Notes: a model not told the origin generated them from the letters alone. 64,000 bases of DNA from Lutimonas zeaxanthinifaciens (GCF_030503675.1 NZ_CP129964.1:496001-560000); one strand, 5' to 3'; positions 54,261 to 63,623 are shown, counted from the first letter of the stretch. Numbers and translations: made by a program.

Positions 54261-55406
54261 ATGTTGAACATCAATTCATTTAAAACAGAGGTGCAAATTG
54301 ATTCTCCCGGGAGGATCAATCTGATAGGCGAACACATTGATTATAATGGAGGCCTTGTTCTACCGGCAGCAATCGATAAGAAGATATCATTTAGTTTCAA
54401 GAAGAATGGTTCAAACACCTGTGAAATCCATTCCGTTAATTTGAATAGCAGTTTTACCATTGATCTAAGCGAAATTTCAAGAAGTGAAAGTGAATGGCAA
54501 AATTATATTTTAGGAGTTATTTACCATATAGATGCCTTAAAAGCGGGTTCCGTAAAGGGCTTTGATTGTGTTTTTGAGAGCAATTTACCAATTGGTTCAG
54601 GGATTAGTTCTTCTGCTGCTTTGGAATGTGGTATGGCCAAGGGCTTAAATGAACTTTTTAATATAGGGTTGACTGATCTGGAAATGATAAAATTGTCGCG
54701 TGATGCTGAACACACTTTTGTGGGAACAAAATGTGGGATCATGGATCAGTTTGCGGTGATGAAAGGAAAAGAGAACAAACTTCTGCTTTTGAATTGTGAC
54801 ACTCTCGATTATAAATATATTCCTGCTGATTTTTCACCTTATACCGTGGTACTTTTAAATACCAATGTGTCACATAGCCTGGCGAGTAGTGAGTACAATG
54901 TTCGAAGAGATGAATGCAATACTGCACTAGGGGCAATTCAAAAAAAATATCCGGAATACAATTCTCTGGCAGAAATTGAACCTGAAGTGATTGAAGAATT
55001 CAGGCCAATCTTACCTGAGAAGGTATATAACAGGGCCTTGTATGTTAGCCGAGAGCAACGCAGGACACTGGAGGCGGTTGAATGCCTGGAGAAGAATGAC
55101 CTTAAAGGTTTTGGAGACTGTCTTTATCGTTCTCACGAGGGGCTTCAACATTTGTACGAGGTCAGTTGTAAGGAGCTTGATTTTTTGGTTGATTTTTCAA
55201 AGGATCATAAATATGTCATAGGTTCAAGAATGATGGGCGGTGGATTTGGAGGGTGTACAATTAATTTGATCCAAAGCCAAAAGGTGGATAAATTTATTGA
55301 AAAGGTTAGCGATGCATACAGGAAAATGTTCGATTTGGAGCTTACGCCCATTGAAGTAAAAATAAGCAGCGGAGTATCAAGGTCATTACATCGGCTGAAG
55401 AAATAA
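54261..55406 (+). CDS. galK: Galactokinase
   Basis: A 381-residue GHMP kinase that makes galactose-1-phosphate from galactose and ATP. Signatures are SPGRINLIGEHIDYNGGLVLPAAID (the usual EHTDY has Ile in place of Thr), the ATP-binding LPIGSGISSSAALECG, and CGIMDQFAVMKG with the catalytic Asp. The C-terminal GSRMMGGGFGGCTINL is the third GHMP motif. It is followed 24 bases later by galM, and both are divergent from the GH2 gene. The other Leloir genes galT and galE are not in this window. Confidence 0.95.
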   Translation: MLNINSFKTEVQIDSPGRINLIGEHIDYNGGLVLPAAIDKKISFSFKKNGSNTCEIHSVNLNSSFTIDLSEISRSESEWQNYILGVIYHIDALKAGSVKGFDCVFESNLPIGSGISSSAALECGMAKGLNELFNIGLTDLEMIKLSRDAEHTFVGTKCGIMDQFAVMKGKENKLLLLNCDTLDYKYIPADFSPYTVVLLNTNVSHSLASSEYNVRRDECNTALGAIQKKYPEYNSLAEIEPEVIEEFRPILPEKVYNRALYVSREQRRTLEAVECLEKNDLKGFGDCLYRSHEGLQHLYEVSCKELDFLVDFSKDHKYVIGSRMMGGGFGGCTINLIQSQKVDKFIEKVSDAYRKMFDLELTPIEVKISSGVSRSLHRLKK

Positions 55407-55430
55407 TTGGAAAATAGATTCAAACAAACA

Positions 55431-56429
55431 ATGAATAAATTGTCAGAGCCTAAAACTTATAAACTGGAGAGCCGTAGTGGGCTCGAGTTGGAAATCTCAA
55501 ACTTGGGAGCAACAATATTAAGTCTGAAGGTACCAAATAAAAAAGGAGAGCTTGTGAACGTTGTAGTAGGATTGTCGAGGGCTTCAGATTATACGACTGA
55601 ATTTTATCTTGACCAGGGTCTTTACCTGGGCAGTACCATAGGAAGGCATGCAGGCAGAATTTCCGGTGGAGCGATCGAGATAGAAGGAAAAAGATATTCG
55701 CTTTACAACGAAAACGGAATTCATTTACATGGGGGAAAAGAAGCCTTTGATAAAAAAATTTGGGAGGTGGAGGCCTCGGAATCTGAAGATACTCCTTCAA
55801 TTACATTATCTTATTTAAGTAAACATCTCGAGGAAGGATATCCTGGAAATCTTAAAATTTCTGTCACGTATACATTAACCCTTGATCGGGCGCTAAAAAT
55901 TGCTTTTAGAGCCACGACGGATCAAACTACCGTGCTCAATGTAACGAATCATGCCTATTTCAATTTAAAAGGTGAGGGTTCCATTCTTGATCATGAACTC
56001 GAGCTGAAAACGGATTCTTATCTAGATCTTAACGATGATCTGATTCCCACTGGAAAGTTTAATCCGATTAAGGAATCTTCCTATGATTATAGCACCCCTT
56101 CAAAGATAGGAAGGAGTGGATTTAATGGCCTGGATGATATATTCATTTTGCATGAAGAAGGAGTAAAGGCCATTATTTCCTCTGAAGAATCCGGCATTCA
56201 AATGACTGTAGTATCCAATCAACCCGCAGTGGTTATTTATACGCCTCCTAAATTCGCTAAGCTTCCGTTTAAAGACGGGGCCGAATTTGAGGAATATCCG
56301 GCTATTTGTTTTGAAGCACAGGGTTTCCCGGATGCTTTAAACTACGATAATTTTCCTTCTACCCTGTTAAAGCCTTCCGAAGTTTTTGAAAGTGAAACCA
56401 GCTATAAATTCAGCCTTGTGGAAAAATAA
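55431..56429 (+). CDS. galM: Galactose mutarotase (aldose 1-epimerase)
   Basis: A 332-residue enzyme that interconverts alpha and beta anomers of galactose, giving the substrate for galactokinase. Visible are YLGSTIGRHAGRISGGAIEIEGKRYSL, NGIHLHGG, VLNVTNHAYFNLKG (the catalytic His in NHAYFN) and the C-terminal PAICFEAQGFPDALNYDNFPSTLL with the catalytic Glu. There is no signal peptide, so it acts in the cytoplasm. The ATG at 55431 is chosen; a TTG straight after the galK stop is also in frame. It is co-directional with galK. Confidence 0.94.
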   Translation: MNKLSEPKTYKLESRSGLELEISNLGATILSLKVPNKKGELVNVVVGLSRASDYTTEFYLDQGLYLGSTIGRHAGRISGGAIEIEGKRYSLYNENGIHLHGGKEAFDKKIWEVEASESEDTPSITLSYLSKHLEEGYPGNLKISVTYTLTLDRALKIAFRATTDQTTVLNVTNHAYFNLKGEGSILDHELELKTDSYLDLNDDLIPTGKFNPIKESSYDYSTPSKIGRSGFNGLDDIFILHEEGVKAIISSEESGIQMTVVSNQPAVVIYTPPKFAKLPFKDGAEFEEYPAICFEAQGFPDALNYDNFPSTLLKPSEVFESETSYKFSLVEK

Positions 56430-56488
56430 GTGATAAGTAATTCAATCCTCTGCTAAACTATTTAATGAAAATAAGCGTTATTTAGATT

Positions 56489-56638
56489 ATGAATAGAGAA
56501 ACCATACATCTGTACGACAAGCTCGAAGGACTCAATGATTCAGTTTTGAAAACATTGGGTGTTCAGGAGCTTTTTGACCTGAGACATGATATGCTGGCCC
56601 TTTTGGACAATTTGCATGAACTGTTGGTAGAAAACTAG
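56489..56638 (+). CDS. 49-residue helical small protein
   Basis: A frame of 50 codons with an ATG start. The product (MNRETIHLYDKLEGLNDSVL...LLDNLHELLVEN) has a regular heptad-like pattern of Leu and charged residues, suggesting two amphipathic helices. It lies 59 bases after galM on the same strand and has no signal or membrane segment. Coding status is supported only by the amphipathic pattern and the lack of any larger gene here. It may be a small regulator or a binding partner; no known family was recognised. Confidence 0.45.
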   Translation: MNRETIHLYDKLEGLNDSVLKTLGVQELFDLRHDMLALLDNLHELLVEN

Positions 56639-56779
56639 TCTCTTACATTTATTGAGTTTCCGAAGCCTTGCCAGTCCGGTTTAGATCTCCCGGTTTTTAA
56701 ATGACACTTATTTACTAACTTTATCTGTAACGGAGATGTGTTTATTTACGTCTCATTGTCATACTTAAAACCTATCACC

Positions 56780-58543
56780 ATGAATTTACATCAAACCGAC
56801 TTTAAAAAAATTATGATCCTGGGAGGCTTGTTCCTCTTTACAGCCATTCAACTGACCTTTGGACAATCCAAAGTTCAAGAACTTGATAAATTGCTGCAAC
56901 TCTACCATGAATATGGAAAGTTCAATGGCTCTGCTCTTGTTGCGGAACAAGGAAAAGTTATATATAAAAATGGCCTTGGTATGGCCAATATGGAATGGGA
57001 CATCGAAAATCAGACCAACACCAAGCACAGGCTAGGCTCTATTACCAAACAGTTTACTGCCATGCTGATTCTGCAACTTGCCGAAGAAGGGAAGCTGGAT
57101 CTGAATGCCCCAGTTTCTGATTACCTTCCTGATTACCCAAATGATAGCGACCCTAAAATAACCACGCATCATTTGTTGACGCATACCTCGGGGATTCCCA
57201 ATTACACGGCTTTCCCTGGCTTTTTTAAGGACGAAAGCCGCGATCCTTATTCACCAGATGATTTTATCAAGAAATTTGAGGATAAGGAACTGGAATTTAC
57301 GCCGGGCGAAAGGTTCAATTACAGCAATTCCGGGTATTTTCTATTGGGTGTAATCATTGAGAAGGTTTCTGGTAAATCTTATGAGGAGATGCTTCAGGAG
57401 AAAATATTTACGCCTTTAAACATGACGGGATCAGGATATGATCATCATGATGAGATTTTGAAAAACAGAGCTACAGGTTATGAAAAACAAGGCAGAAATT
57501 ATATCAATTCCAGATATATAGACATGACCATTCCTTATGCCGCAGGATCTTTATATTCTACCGTTGAGGACCTGTATCTTTGGGATCAGGCATTATATAC
57601 CAACAAGCTGCTTTCAAAAGAATATATGGAGCTTTATTTTAAGCCCTATGTAAAGGCTTTTGGTGAAACTCATTATGCGTACGGATGGGGTGTAGGCTAT
57701 GATAGGATTGGTAACTCAAAAGACAGTGTTTATACGATTTCTCATGGAGGAGGGATCAATGGTTTTAACACGATCATCTCAAGATCACCTTCTGACAAGA
57801 CTTTAGTTGTTTTGTTGAACAACACCGGCGGGGCACCTTTGAGCCAGATGACAAGATCTATCAGGGGAGTTTTAAAGGGTACCACTTATGACCTTCCAAA
57901 GAAATCAGCGGCCTATGAAATGCAAGGTGTCATTGAAGATGAGGGAATTGATGCCGGTGTAGACCGTTTTAATAAAATTAAAGATGATAAAACCTATGAT
58001 TTGGATGAAAATGAGATGAATCAGATTGGGTATCAGCTTATGGGCAAAGAGATGGTAGAGGAAGCCAGTAAGGTATTTAAATTAAATATGGATGCTTTTC
58101 CTGAATCGTTCAATGTTTATGACAGTTATGCGGAAGCACAGATGAAGCTTGGCAACAATGAAGAAGCCATCGAGTATTACAAGAAATCTGTTGAAATGAA
58201 TCCGGGTAATCAAAATGGTATTGACATGCTGAAAAAGCTGGGTGTGGATATCGCTGATGAAACAGAGGAGGTTGTTGTCCCTGATGAGATATTAGAATCT
58301 TATGTTGGAAAGTATGAACTGAGCCCAGGTTTTGTGTTGACAATTACAAAGGAAGGAAGCCAGTTGAGTGGTCAGGCCACTGGCCAGCCTAAGGTTGATA
58401 TATTCCCCAAATCCGAAACTCTTTTTTACTTAAAAGTGGTGATGGCCCAGATAGAGTTTAACAAAAGCGACAACGGAAAAATTGAAAGTTTGACCTTGTA
58501 TCAAAACGGACAGGAAATGACCGGAAAAAGATTGGCAGATTAG
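56780..58543 (+). CDS. Serine hydrolase of the beta-lactamase/CubicO family with TPR
   Basis: A 587-residue exported enzyme. After the Sec signal (ending TFGQ), a class C beta-lactamase-like domain covers about 45-370 with the catalytic S-x-x-K tetrad (Ser87-Ile-Thr-Lys90), Tyr181-x-Asn183 in NYSNSGY and HGGGINGF. One or two TPR-like units lie at about 415-490 (NVYDSYAEAQMKLGNNEEAIEYYKKS), and a C-terminal beta-barrel DUF3471-like domain covers about 500-587. Members hydrolyse peptides or esters of the cell envelope; beta-lactam resistance is unlikely. The start at 56780 gives a proper signal. It is convergent with the sulfatase gene. Confidence 0.88.
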   Translation: MNLHQTDFKKIMILGGLFLFTAIQLTFGQSKVQELDKLLQLYHEYGKFNGSALVAEQGKVIYKNGLGMANMEWDIENQTNTKHRLGSITKQFTAMLILQLAEEGKLDLNAPVSDYLPDYPNDSDPKITTHHLLTHTSGIPNYTAFPGFFKDESRDPYSPDDFIKKFEDKELEFTPGERFNYSNSGYFLLGVIIEKVSGKSYEEMLQEKIFTPLNMTGSGYDHHDEILKNRATGYEKQGRNYINSRYIDMTIPYAAGSLYSTVEDLYLWDQALYTNKLLSKEYMELYFKPYVKAFGETHYAYGWGVGYDRIGNSKDSVYTISHGGGINGFNTIISRSPSDKTLVVLLNNTGGAPLSQMTRSIRGVLKGTTYDLPKKSAAYEMQGVIEDEGIDAGVDRFNKIKDDKTYDLDENEMNQIGYQLMGKEMVEEASKVFKLNMDAFPESFNVYDSYAEAQMKLGNNEEAIEYYKKSVEMNPGNQNGIDMLKKLGVDIADETEEVVVPDEILESYVGKYELSPGFVLTITKEGSQLSGQATGQPKVDIFPKSETLFYLKVVMAQIEFNKSDNGKIESLTLYQNGQEMTGKRLAD

Positions 58544-58552
58544 ACAGGCTAA

Positions 58553-59983
58553 CTATTCCGGCTCATAAGGATCCAATTGACCTTGTGGAATCGGGGGATT
58601 CTGCTTAAGTGAAATGACGTGTTCTTCCAATTGCTTGAGGGCAGCCTTTGGCACCCAGGTGTGAGGGAAAAGCACGTTATTTCTTTCTTGGGGATCTTCA
58701 TATAAATTATAAACTTTAGGCATGGTGTAGGTGTTTTTCACTGTATTCCATGCTTCTTGTTCGTTAAAGTGGAGTTTCCAGTTTTTCCATTTTACACCGA
58801 AAATATCTTTGCCCATATAGACGATAAACCCTTCTCTGCCGGATTCTTTCTTTTTACCAAGCATAAAATCACTCATATCAATCCCGTCAATGATCCTGTC
58901 GTCAGGAACTTTGCTTTGGGTTAATGCAGATAGTGTGGGGAACAGGTCCATAGCATGAACAATCTCGTCACTTACCGTAGCCCCTTTGATCTTACCAGGC
59001 CATTTTATGACAAAAGGAACTCTTAACGCCCCTTCAAATCCGGTAAACAAAGTTCCCCTCCATGGCCCTGCTGTGCCTTGTATTGAGGTTTCTACTGTCA
59101 TATTGGTGCTACCATGATTTAGTGATTCGGGACCGTTATCTGCTGTAAAAATAAATATCGTGTTTTGGGATACACCCAGATCGTCTATTTTATCCTGAAG
59201 TTCACCAAGATAGGAGTCAATCTGTAATAGCAGATCCGCCCACGGTCCATTTTTGGTTTTTCCTTTAAAATCAGGGTGAGGCATAGTCGGAAAATGTGTT
59301 GCTGTATAAGGCAGATATAAAAAGAATGGTTTATTGGAATCTACACTTCTTTCCATAAAGTCCAGCGCCTTATCCGTAAGATCTCGATCAATAAGAGGAC
59401 GATAATCAAGTCTATAGGGCCTGACGTTTTTAGGTTTCATACCTTTTGTGGCTTCCATCACCATTGTCTCAGGAACTTGGCTTTCTGCAAAGCCATCCAT
59501 TTCTGAATAGACCGATTCATCCGTTGAATTAGGAATTCCATACCATTCATCAAACCCCTGGTCCGTTGGAAATCTTCCTTCCGTCCTGCCCAGGTGCCAT
59601 TTACCAAACATACCTGTTGCATATCCGTTATCGGACAGCATTTCAGCCATGGTAACTTCCCAGCCAACAAGTCCGTAAACGCCTTCCCCAATGGGTACGG
59701 TTGCATTTCCGCTTCGGATGGCATAACGTCCTGTCATTAAAGCCGAACGCGAAGGGGTACACTGAACTTCAACATTGAAGTTGGTCAGGCGAAAGCCCTC
59801 ATCTGCCAGTTTATCCATTCTGGGGGTTGGAGTACCTCTGGTAATTCCACCGCCGTTGAATCCCGGTTCTCCCCAACCAAAATTATCCAGAAAGACGATA
59901 ACCACATTGGGTTTTTCCTGAGCGTCAACAGTTGAAATCAACAGGCAAAAAATAAGGCTAAATAAGAGTTTGGACCGAATCAT
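58553..59983 (-). CDS. Formylglycine-dependent arylsulfatase
   Basis: A 476-residue exported sulfatase of the S1 family. A Sec signal (about 1-21) is followed by KPNVVIVFLDNFGWGEPGFNGGG (metal ligands; the usual DD is DN here) and VEVQCTPSRSALMTGRY, where Cys75 in C-T-P-S-R is turned into formylglycine. FGKWHLG and ENGPESLNHG are further S1 signatures. It removes sulfate esters from glycans, perhaps of algal origin. The subfamily cannot be set from sequence alone. It needs a maturation enzyme of the anSME or FGE type, not in this window. It lies near the beta-galactosidase and galK-galM genes. Confidence 0.92.
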   Translation of the reverse strand: MIRSKLLFSLIFCLLISTVDAQEKPNVVIVFLDNFGWGEPGFNGGGITRGTPTPRMDKLADEGFRLTNFNVEVQCTPSRSALMTGRYAIRSGNATVPIGEGVYGLVGWEVTMAEMLSDNGYATGMFGKWHLGRTEGRFPTDQGFDEWYGIPNSTDESVYSEMDGFAESQVPETMVMEATKGMKPKNVRPYRLDYRPLIDRDLTDKALDFMERSVDSNKPFFLYLPYTATHFPTMPHPDFKGKTKNGPWADLLLQIDSYLGELQDKIDDLGVSQNTIFIFTADNGPESLNHGSTNMTVETSIQGTAGPWRGTLFTGFEGALRVPFVIKWPGKIKGATVSDEIVHAMDLFPTLSALTQSKVPDDRIIDGIDMSDFMLGKKKESGREGFIVYMGKDIFGVKWKNWKLHFNEQEAWNTVKNTYTMPKVYNLYEDPQERNNVLFPHTWVPKAALKQLEEHVISLKQNPPIPQGQLDPYEPE

Positions 59984-60044
59984 TTTTAGAAATTTGGGTT
60001 TGAAACCTTGAAAATAAGTATTCCTTGCAACATTAACAACTTTG

Positions 60045-60632
60045 CTATTTTACAATTTGAATGTCATCAATCCAGAAAATTCCGGGTTTTAGGACATTGA
60101 CTTCGATTCGAATTTCATCAAAATTTTCAGCTACAGGAACTTTAAACTCAAACTGTTTCCAATCCTTAATTTCTTCATTAGATTGTATCAATGTTTTCAT
60201 CTCACCTGTTTTTGGCGATACCCCGCCGGCCATTACCCTAAATTCTGATTGCTCATTTTTAACCCAGAAACTGAGCGTATAGGTGTTCCCTGGCCCTGCA
60301 TCAAATTGATCTGTATGAAATTGATTAGTGAATCCAGGTGAAAACCGGCCTCCCGCGGAAGAACACGCCGTAACTTTAAATTTTAGCGACTGCTTTCCTT
60401 CCTTGAATTCTTCCGTATCAATAATGATTTCAAAATCTCCACTTGGGACCGTATTGGGTGTGTACATCAGCCAATTTACTGGAATCCCTTTTTTAGATAA
60501 TTCAAATCCGCCGTTTAATCCCGCTGAGGGATCGTTTATGTGTTCGCTAAATTGGATGCAGCTAAGCAGTGTTACTAATGAAATTGAAGTAATAATTAGT
60601 GCTAAAATGAATTTCCCGGCCCTTGATTTCAT
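60045..60632 (-). CDS. Lipoprotein with a carbohydrate-binding-like jelly roll
   Basis: A 195-residue lipoprotein (signal ending LLSC, Cys25). The mature part begins GLNGGFELSKKGIPVNW and ends with WKQFEFKVPV and FWIDDIQIVK, the frame of CBM4/CBM9-like jelly rolls that bind glycans, with the GGFE start and the WIDDI end characteristic of that fold. It lies between the sulfatase gene and another lipoprotein gene, both on the same strand. A glycan-capture role is inferred. The start at 60632 is chosen because it gives a correct signal peptide; upstream residues are not plausible as one. Confidence 0.72.
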   Translation of the reverse strand: MKSRAGKFILALIITSISLVTLLSCIQFSEHINDPSAGLNGGFELSKKGIPVNWLMYTPNTVPSGDFEIIIDTEEFKEGKQSLKFKVTACSSAGGRFSPGFTNQFHTDQFDAGPGNTYTLSFWVKNEQSEFRVMAGGVSPKTGEMKTLIQSNEEIKDWKQFEFKVPVAENFDEIRIEVNVLKPGIFWIDDIQIVK

Positions 60633-60660
60633 ATTTAAAGATACAATAATCTTCAGAATT

Positions 60661-61230
60661 CTATTTCCAAAAGCATAGTAGAGAACAGTCATCTGAATTT
60701 CTGTTTTCATCATCCTTAACTTCACATATACTCAAATCGTTTAAATTCTGAGTTGATTTTAGGAAGTAAACGGTTTCTTCTTCCCAATCAGATAATTTAA
60801 CATCTACCTGTAAAGTATTGCCTTCTAAATGAAAGGTCAGTTTGTTGCAATTTCCAAGAATGGCATCGCAGGAAACAACGAGCTGATCTTCTGTGTTTTC
60901 CATTATCTGATAATCGCCGGGGTTGAAAATGTTGGAATTGTATTCATAGCACTCCAGTTCACTGTCGTATCTCCATTGTTCGATGAGATGGTCCTGTTCA
61001 TTGTTGATTCTGATGTATACAGATAGTTCAGGATGAGAAAGTACCCACTGGGTATTGTGATTTTTCTCCAGAAATGTAAGAGATACTTCATCGATATCAT
61101 CTGAGCATGAAATTAACAGGCAAAATAACAGAAACGTTGAGAAAAGGCGAGATGCAAACTTGTTCCTATTTTTTGTTCGAAAAATCCTTGTTACTATCTC
61201 TGAGGGGAAGGTTCTTTTTGTAATTTGCAT
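60661..61230 (-). CDS. Cysteine-rich lipoprotein of unknown function
   Basis: A 189-residue product with a long N-terminal extension before its hydrophobic segment (STFLLFCLLISC, Cys42). The mature part is beta-rich (TQWVLSHPELSVYIRINNEQ, LVVSCDAILGNCNKLTFHL) and ends with five cysteines and aspartate-rich residues (DDCSLLCFWK). No domain recognised. A shorter start is not available because no other Met precedes the signal. It is upstream of the CBM-like lipoprotein gene on the same strand, 28 bases away. Confidence 0.65.
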   Translation of the reverse strand: MQITKRTFPSEIVTRIFRTKNRNKFASRLFSTFLLFCLLISCSDDIDEVSLTFLEKNHNTQWVLSHPELSVYIRINNEQDHLIEQWRYDSELECYEYNSNIFNPGDYQIMENTEDQLVVSCDAILGNCNKLTFHLEGNTLQVDVKLSDWEEETVYFLKSTQNLNDLSICEVKDDENRNSDDCSLLCFWK

Positions 61231-61385
61231 GATTGGGCAGCTATGGGTTAAGTTACTCTAAGTTGATCACATTCTGTCAAATGTGCAATGATGCCAGACA
61301 CAGTTTGGATTGATTGTGGTCAATGTTTGTCCTGGATCATGGGAAATCAAAAACATGTTATACTTTAGCTCAAAATAAATTTTAT

Positions 61386-61886
61386 ATGAACCACTATGTT
61401 GTTTTAGTCCTTGTTGTATTATTTTTTTCCTGTCAACAAGAAAAGTCATCTTCGCCCAAAGATGTCAAAGAGGATCTTAAAAAAGTTGTTGAAGGGGAAA
61501 CCTATGCTTATATGGAGAAAGATTATCAAAAATGGGCGTCTTATTGGGACCACAGCAGTGAGGTATTACGTTTGGATGTGACAAAAGAGGGATTTTCTCA
61601 AACAAGGGGCTGGGAGAATAGCGGAGGAGCTTTGGAATCTTTCTTTAAAGAGAATCCTGAACCCATTACCTCAACGTTTGAAAATTCCAATTATCTTATT
61701 TTTTATGATGACCAATTGGCTTGGGTTGCTTTTGACCAAACCTGGAAGAGTCAGTCAGGTGAAATATCGGTGGCCAAAGCAACGATTACACTGATTAAAA
61801 AGGAAAATTCCTGGAAGATAATATCCTATACCGCCATTCAATACGAGGAGGAAGATAAAAATGTAGATACCCTAGGAAGGGATTGA
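61386..61886 (+). CDS. NTF2-like lipoprotein
   Basis: A 166-residue lipoprotein (signal ending FFSC, Cys16). The mature part has the cone-shaped SnoaL/NTF2-like pattern: a helical start (VKEDLKKVVEGETYAYMEKDYQKWASYW) and strands in NYLIFYDDQLAWVAFDQTW and WKIISYTAIQYEE. Proteins of this kind, including DUF4440, bind small molecules or catalyse minor reactions in the periplasm; the substrate is unknown. The ATG at 61386 is chosen since it starts the signal peptide. Confidence 0.75.
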   Translation: MNHYVVLVLVVLFFSCQQEKSSSPKDVKEDLKKVVEGETYAYMEKDYQKWASYWDHSSEVLRLDVTKEGFSQTRGWENSGGALESFFKENPEPITSTFENSNYLIFYDDQLAWVAFDQTWKSQSGEISVAKATITLIKKENSWKIISYTAIQYEEEDKNVDTLGRD

Positions 61887-62059
61887 TTTTTTATCGAGGA
61901 ATCTGTAACTCTTCTTTTCAATGCTCAGAATCAAATTTTTCATTGATTACGGTCAATTGAATTCATCAGATTTATTTCTACCTTCAGTTTGTTAGAAATA
62001 CGTTTGTTTTAACTTTTGAATCGGTCTGTGAAAAAGTCCTTTTCTTAAAAATATGGGTG

Positions 62060-62506
62060 ATGAAAGTAGTTGTGTTGTATATGATCTTTTTATCTCTGAT
62101 ATGTTCTGCCTGTGCCCCTATAATAGCTGATTATCCAGATCCAAATGAGGATTATAATATGGAGGATTATGAAAAGGAGGATTATGATATGGAGAATTTT
62201 AAGAAGGAGGATTATAAAAAAGAGGATTATAAAAAAGAAGATTATAGTAGAACAGAACTGAACAAGGTGGCTTTCGTTCCTCATCCCAATTTATTGAATG
62301 AGGAACTTTGGACAAGGGTTTCAGCCTATCGTTTTGAGTGTGAGTTTTTGCGTTTAGCAGTTGAGTTTAGGGATCATAATTATGTGCTGGTGGAAATGGA
62401 CGGGGAACAACGTGAATTGGCTAAAAGTATCGACTATGAACTCATAAAAAATAAGATCGTAGAGCTAACCCTGAATATCCGGCCCAAATTCAATACAATT
62501 CAGTGA
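62060..62506 (+). CDS. Lipoprotein with EDYKK tandem repeats
   Basis: A 148-residue product. The signal (MKVVVLYMIFLSLICSAC) contains two cysteines, of which Cys18 fits a lipobox. The mature part opens with seven five-residue repeats of the type EDY-x-K (about 30-64), highly charged and likely extended, then a compact C-terminal domain (70-148) with VELTLNIRPKF. The repeats match seven 15-bp DNA units, which may vary in number by slippage without shifting the frame. No family recognised. The TTT-rich 3' flank holds no clear terminator. Confidence 0.7.
   Translation: MKVVVLYMIFLSLICSACAPIIADYPDPNEDYNMEDYEKEDYDMENFKKEDYKKEDYKKEDYSRTELNKVAFVPHPNLLNEELWTRVSAYRFECEFLRLAVEFRDHNYVLVEMDGEQRELAKSIDYELIKNKIVELTLNIRPKFNTIQ
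62147..62251 (+). repeat. Seven-unit 15-bp tandem repeat inside the lipoprotein gene
   Basis: Units begin GAGGATTAT and continue with six variable bases; the fifth and sixth units are identical, the others differ at a few positions. All stay in frame, so changes in copy number would alter only the length of the charged stalk. Confidence 0.85.
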
Positions 62507-62594
62507 AGCAGAGGAGTTTGTTACATGTTATCATATATCCTTGATAAAATATAGCTGGATTTCGGACAATAGTCTTTTACCTTAATCTTTTCTT

Positions 62595-63413
62595 TTAGTT
62601 TTTGAGTCTTTTAACTTCTTCATCTATAAGCCTTACTAAGTCAGAAGCTTTTTCTTTAGCCTCAATAGACCATATACAATGATAGTTCACTTCCAGTGCC
62701 AAATATCTCAGTTGATACTCCACATCTCTTTTATTTTTTAAGGAAGCTATAGGATCTTTTAAATAAGAAACATCCAAAGTGAATATGCCATAATTGTCTC
62801 TTAAAAAGCGAGTGGTTTCATTCGCCCATTCTTCATGTTCTTCAATGGCATACCCTTCCAGTCGCTGATTCAAAAAGCTGTAGTAATTACCTATTTTCTT
62901 TTTTAGATTAGCATTTTGAATGTTTGAGAAGGAACCTGTGGAATTCAGTTCATTGATTACCGTTTTATTTATGGCAACACCTCCGAAACCACGTCCAAGT
63001 AATGAAAAAGCCAAGTCAGTAAATTCTCGGTTTAAGGTATCTGGAAATGAGCCCTTCCAAATGCGGTTTTCAATTTCATTTTTAGAGATATCAACCCATT
63101 TCATTTCTATAAAGGTTTGCGTATTCAACCCTGAATGTTTGAGTATATAAAAGATGCCTCTTAATCGTGTCTTGTTAAAGATCAGGTTTGAATCAATAGA
63201 AGCAATATCGTCATTCAGTGCTTCTTTTAAATTAAGTAAATCGTTAATAGTCTTTAATTCTTTTTTCTGATTTTCATTCCAATTATTGATCTGCAACGCA
63301 ATCAAGATTCCTAATACTACAAGTATTATCTCTCCAATGGCATATTTTAAATACTTAAAGAATTGACTTTCTTGAATCAGTTTGTGCCTTATTCGCCTAA
63401 AGAAGTTGATCAT
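62595..63413 (-). CDS. DUF6090 family membrane protein
   Basis: A 272-residue protein with one N-terminal transmembrane helix (YAIGEIILVVLGILIALQINNWNE, about 25-48), preceded by a basic helix (FFRRIRHKLIQE). The rest is helical with a coiled-coil-like pattern and no catalytic motif. This N-terminus is characteristic of DUF6090, a family abundant in Flavobacteriia, often in several copies and of unknown function. The next gene upstream on the same strand appears to be another member, so this is a tandem pair. A hairpin separates them. Confidence 0.82.
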   Translation of the reverse strand: MINFFRRIRHKLIQESQFFKYLKYAIGEIILVVLGILIALQINNWNENQKKELKTINDLLNLKEALNDDIASIDSNLIFNKTRLRGIFYILKHSGLNTQTFIEMKWVDISKNEIENRIWKGSFPDTLNREFTDLAFSLLGRGFGGVAINKTVINELNSTGSFSNIQNANLKKKIGNYYSFLNQRLEGYAIEEHEEWANETTRFLRDNYGIFTLDVSYLKDPIASLKNKRDVEYQLRYLALEVNYHCIWSIEAKEKASDLVRLIDEEVKRLKN

Positions 63414-63456
63414 AGTTTAATTGTTAAAGCCTCTGCGCGGCCTGGCCCTATCGCTA

Positions 63457-63477
63457 AAAATGTCTACCAGACATTTT
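63457..63477 (-). terminator. Hairpin between the two DUF6090-like genes
   Basis: AAAATGTCT pairs with AGACATTTT, nine perfect pairs and a three-base loop; on the minus strand a run of T follows. It fits a terminator of the upstream partial gene, so the two genes are likely separate transcripts. Confidence 0.6.
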
Positions 63478-63623
63478 CTTTATGCTCAGTCCTGAAAGAA
63501 GTGGAGCATAAGGCCTGGATTGACCTTTAAAGGTAACTTGCTGATCTTAAAATTACTATGACAAAAGTCAGTGAAGGGATAGGTGATCTGGACGGTTATC
63601 GTCTATAAAGAACTTATCTCATT

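Noticed and set aside
62090-62284. Minus-strand frame opposite the repeat lipoprotein
   Set aside because: It mirrors the 15-bp repeats as Ile/Leu-rich low-complexity sequence; the plus-strand gene has a lipoprotein signal and a non-repetitive C-terminal domain.
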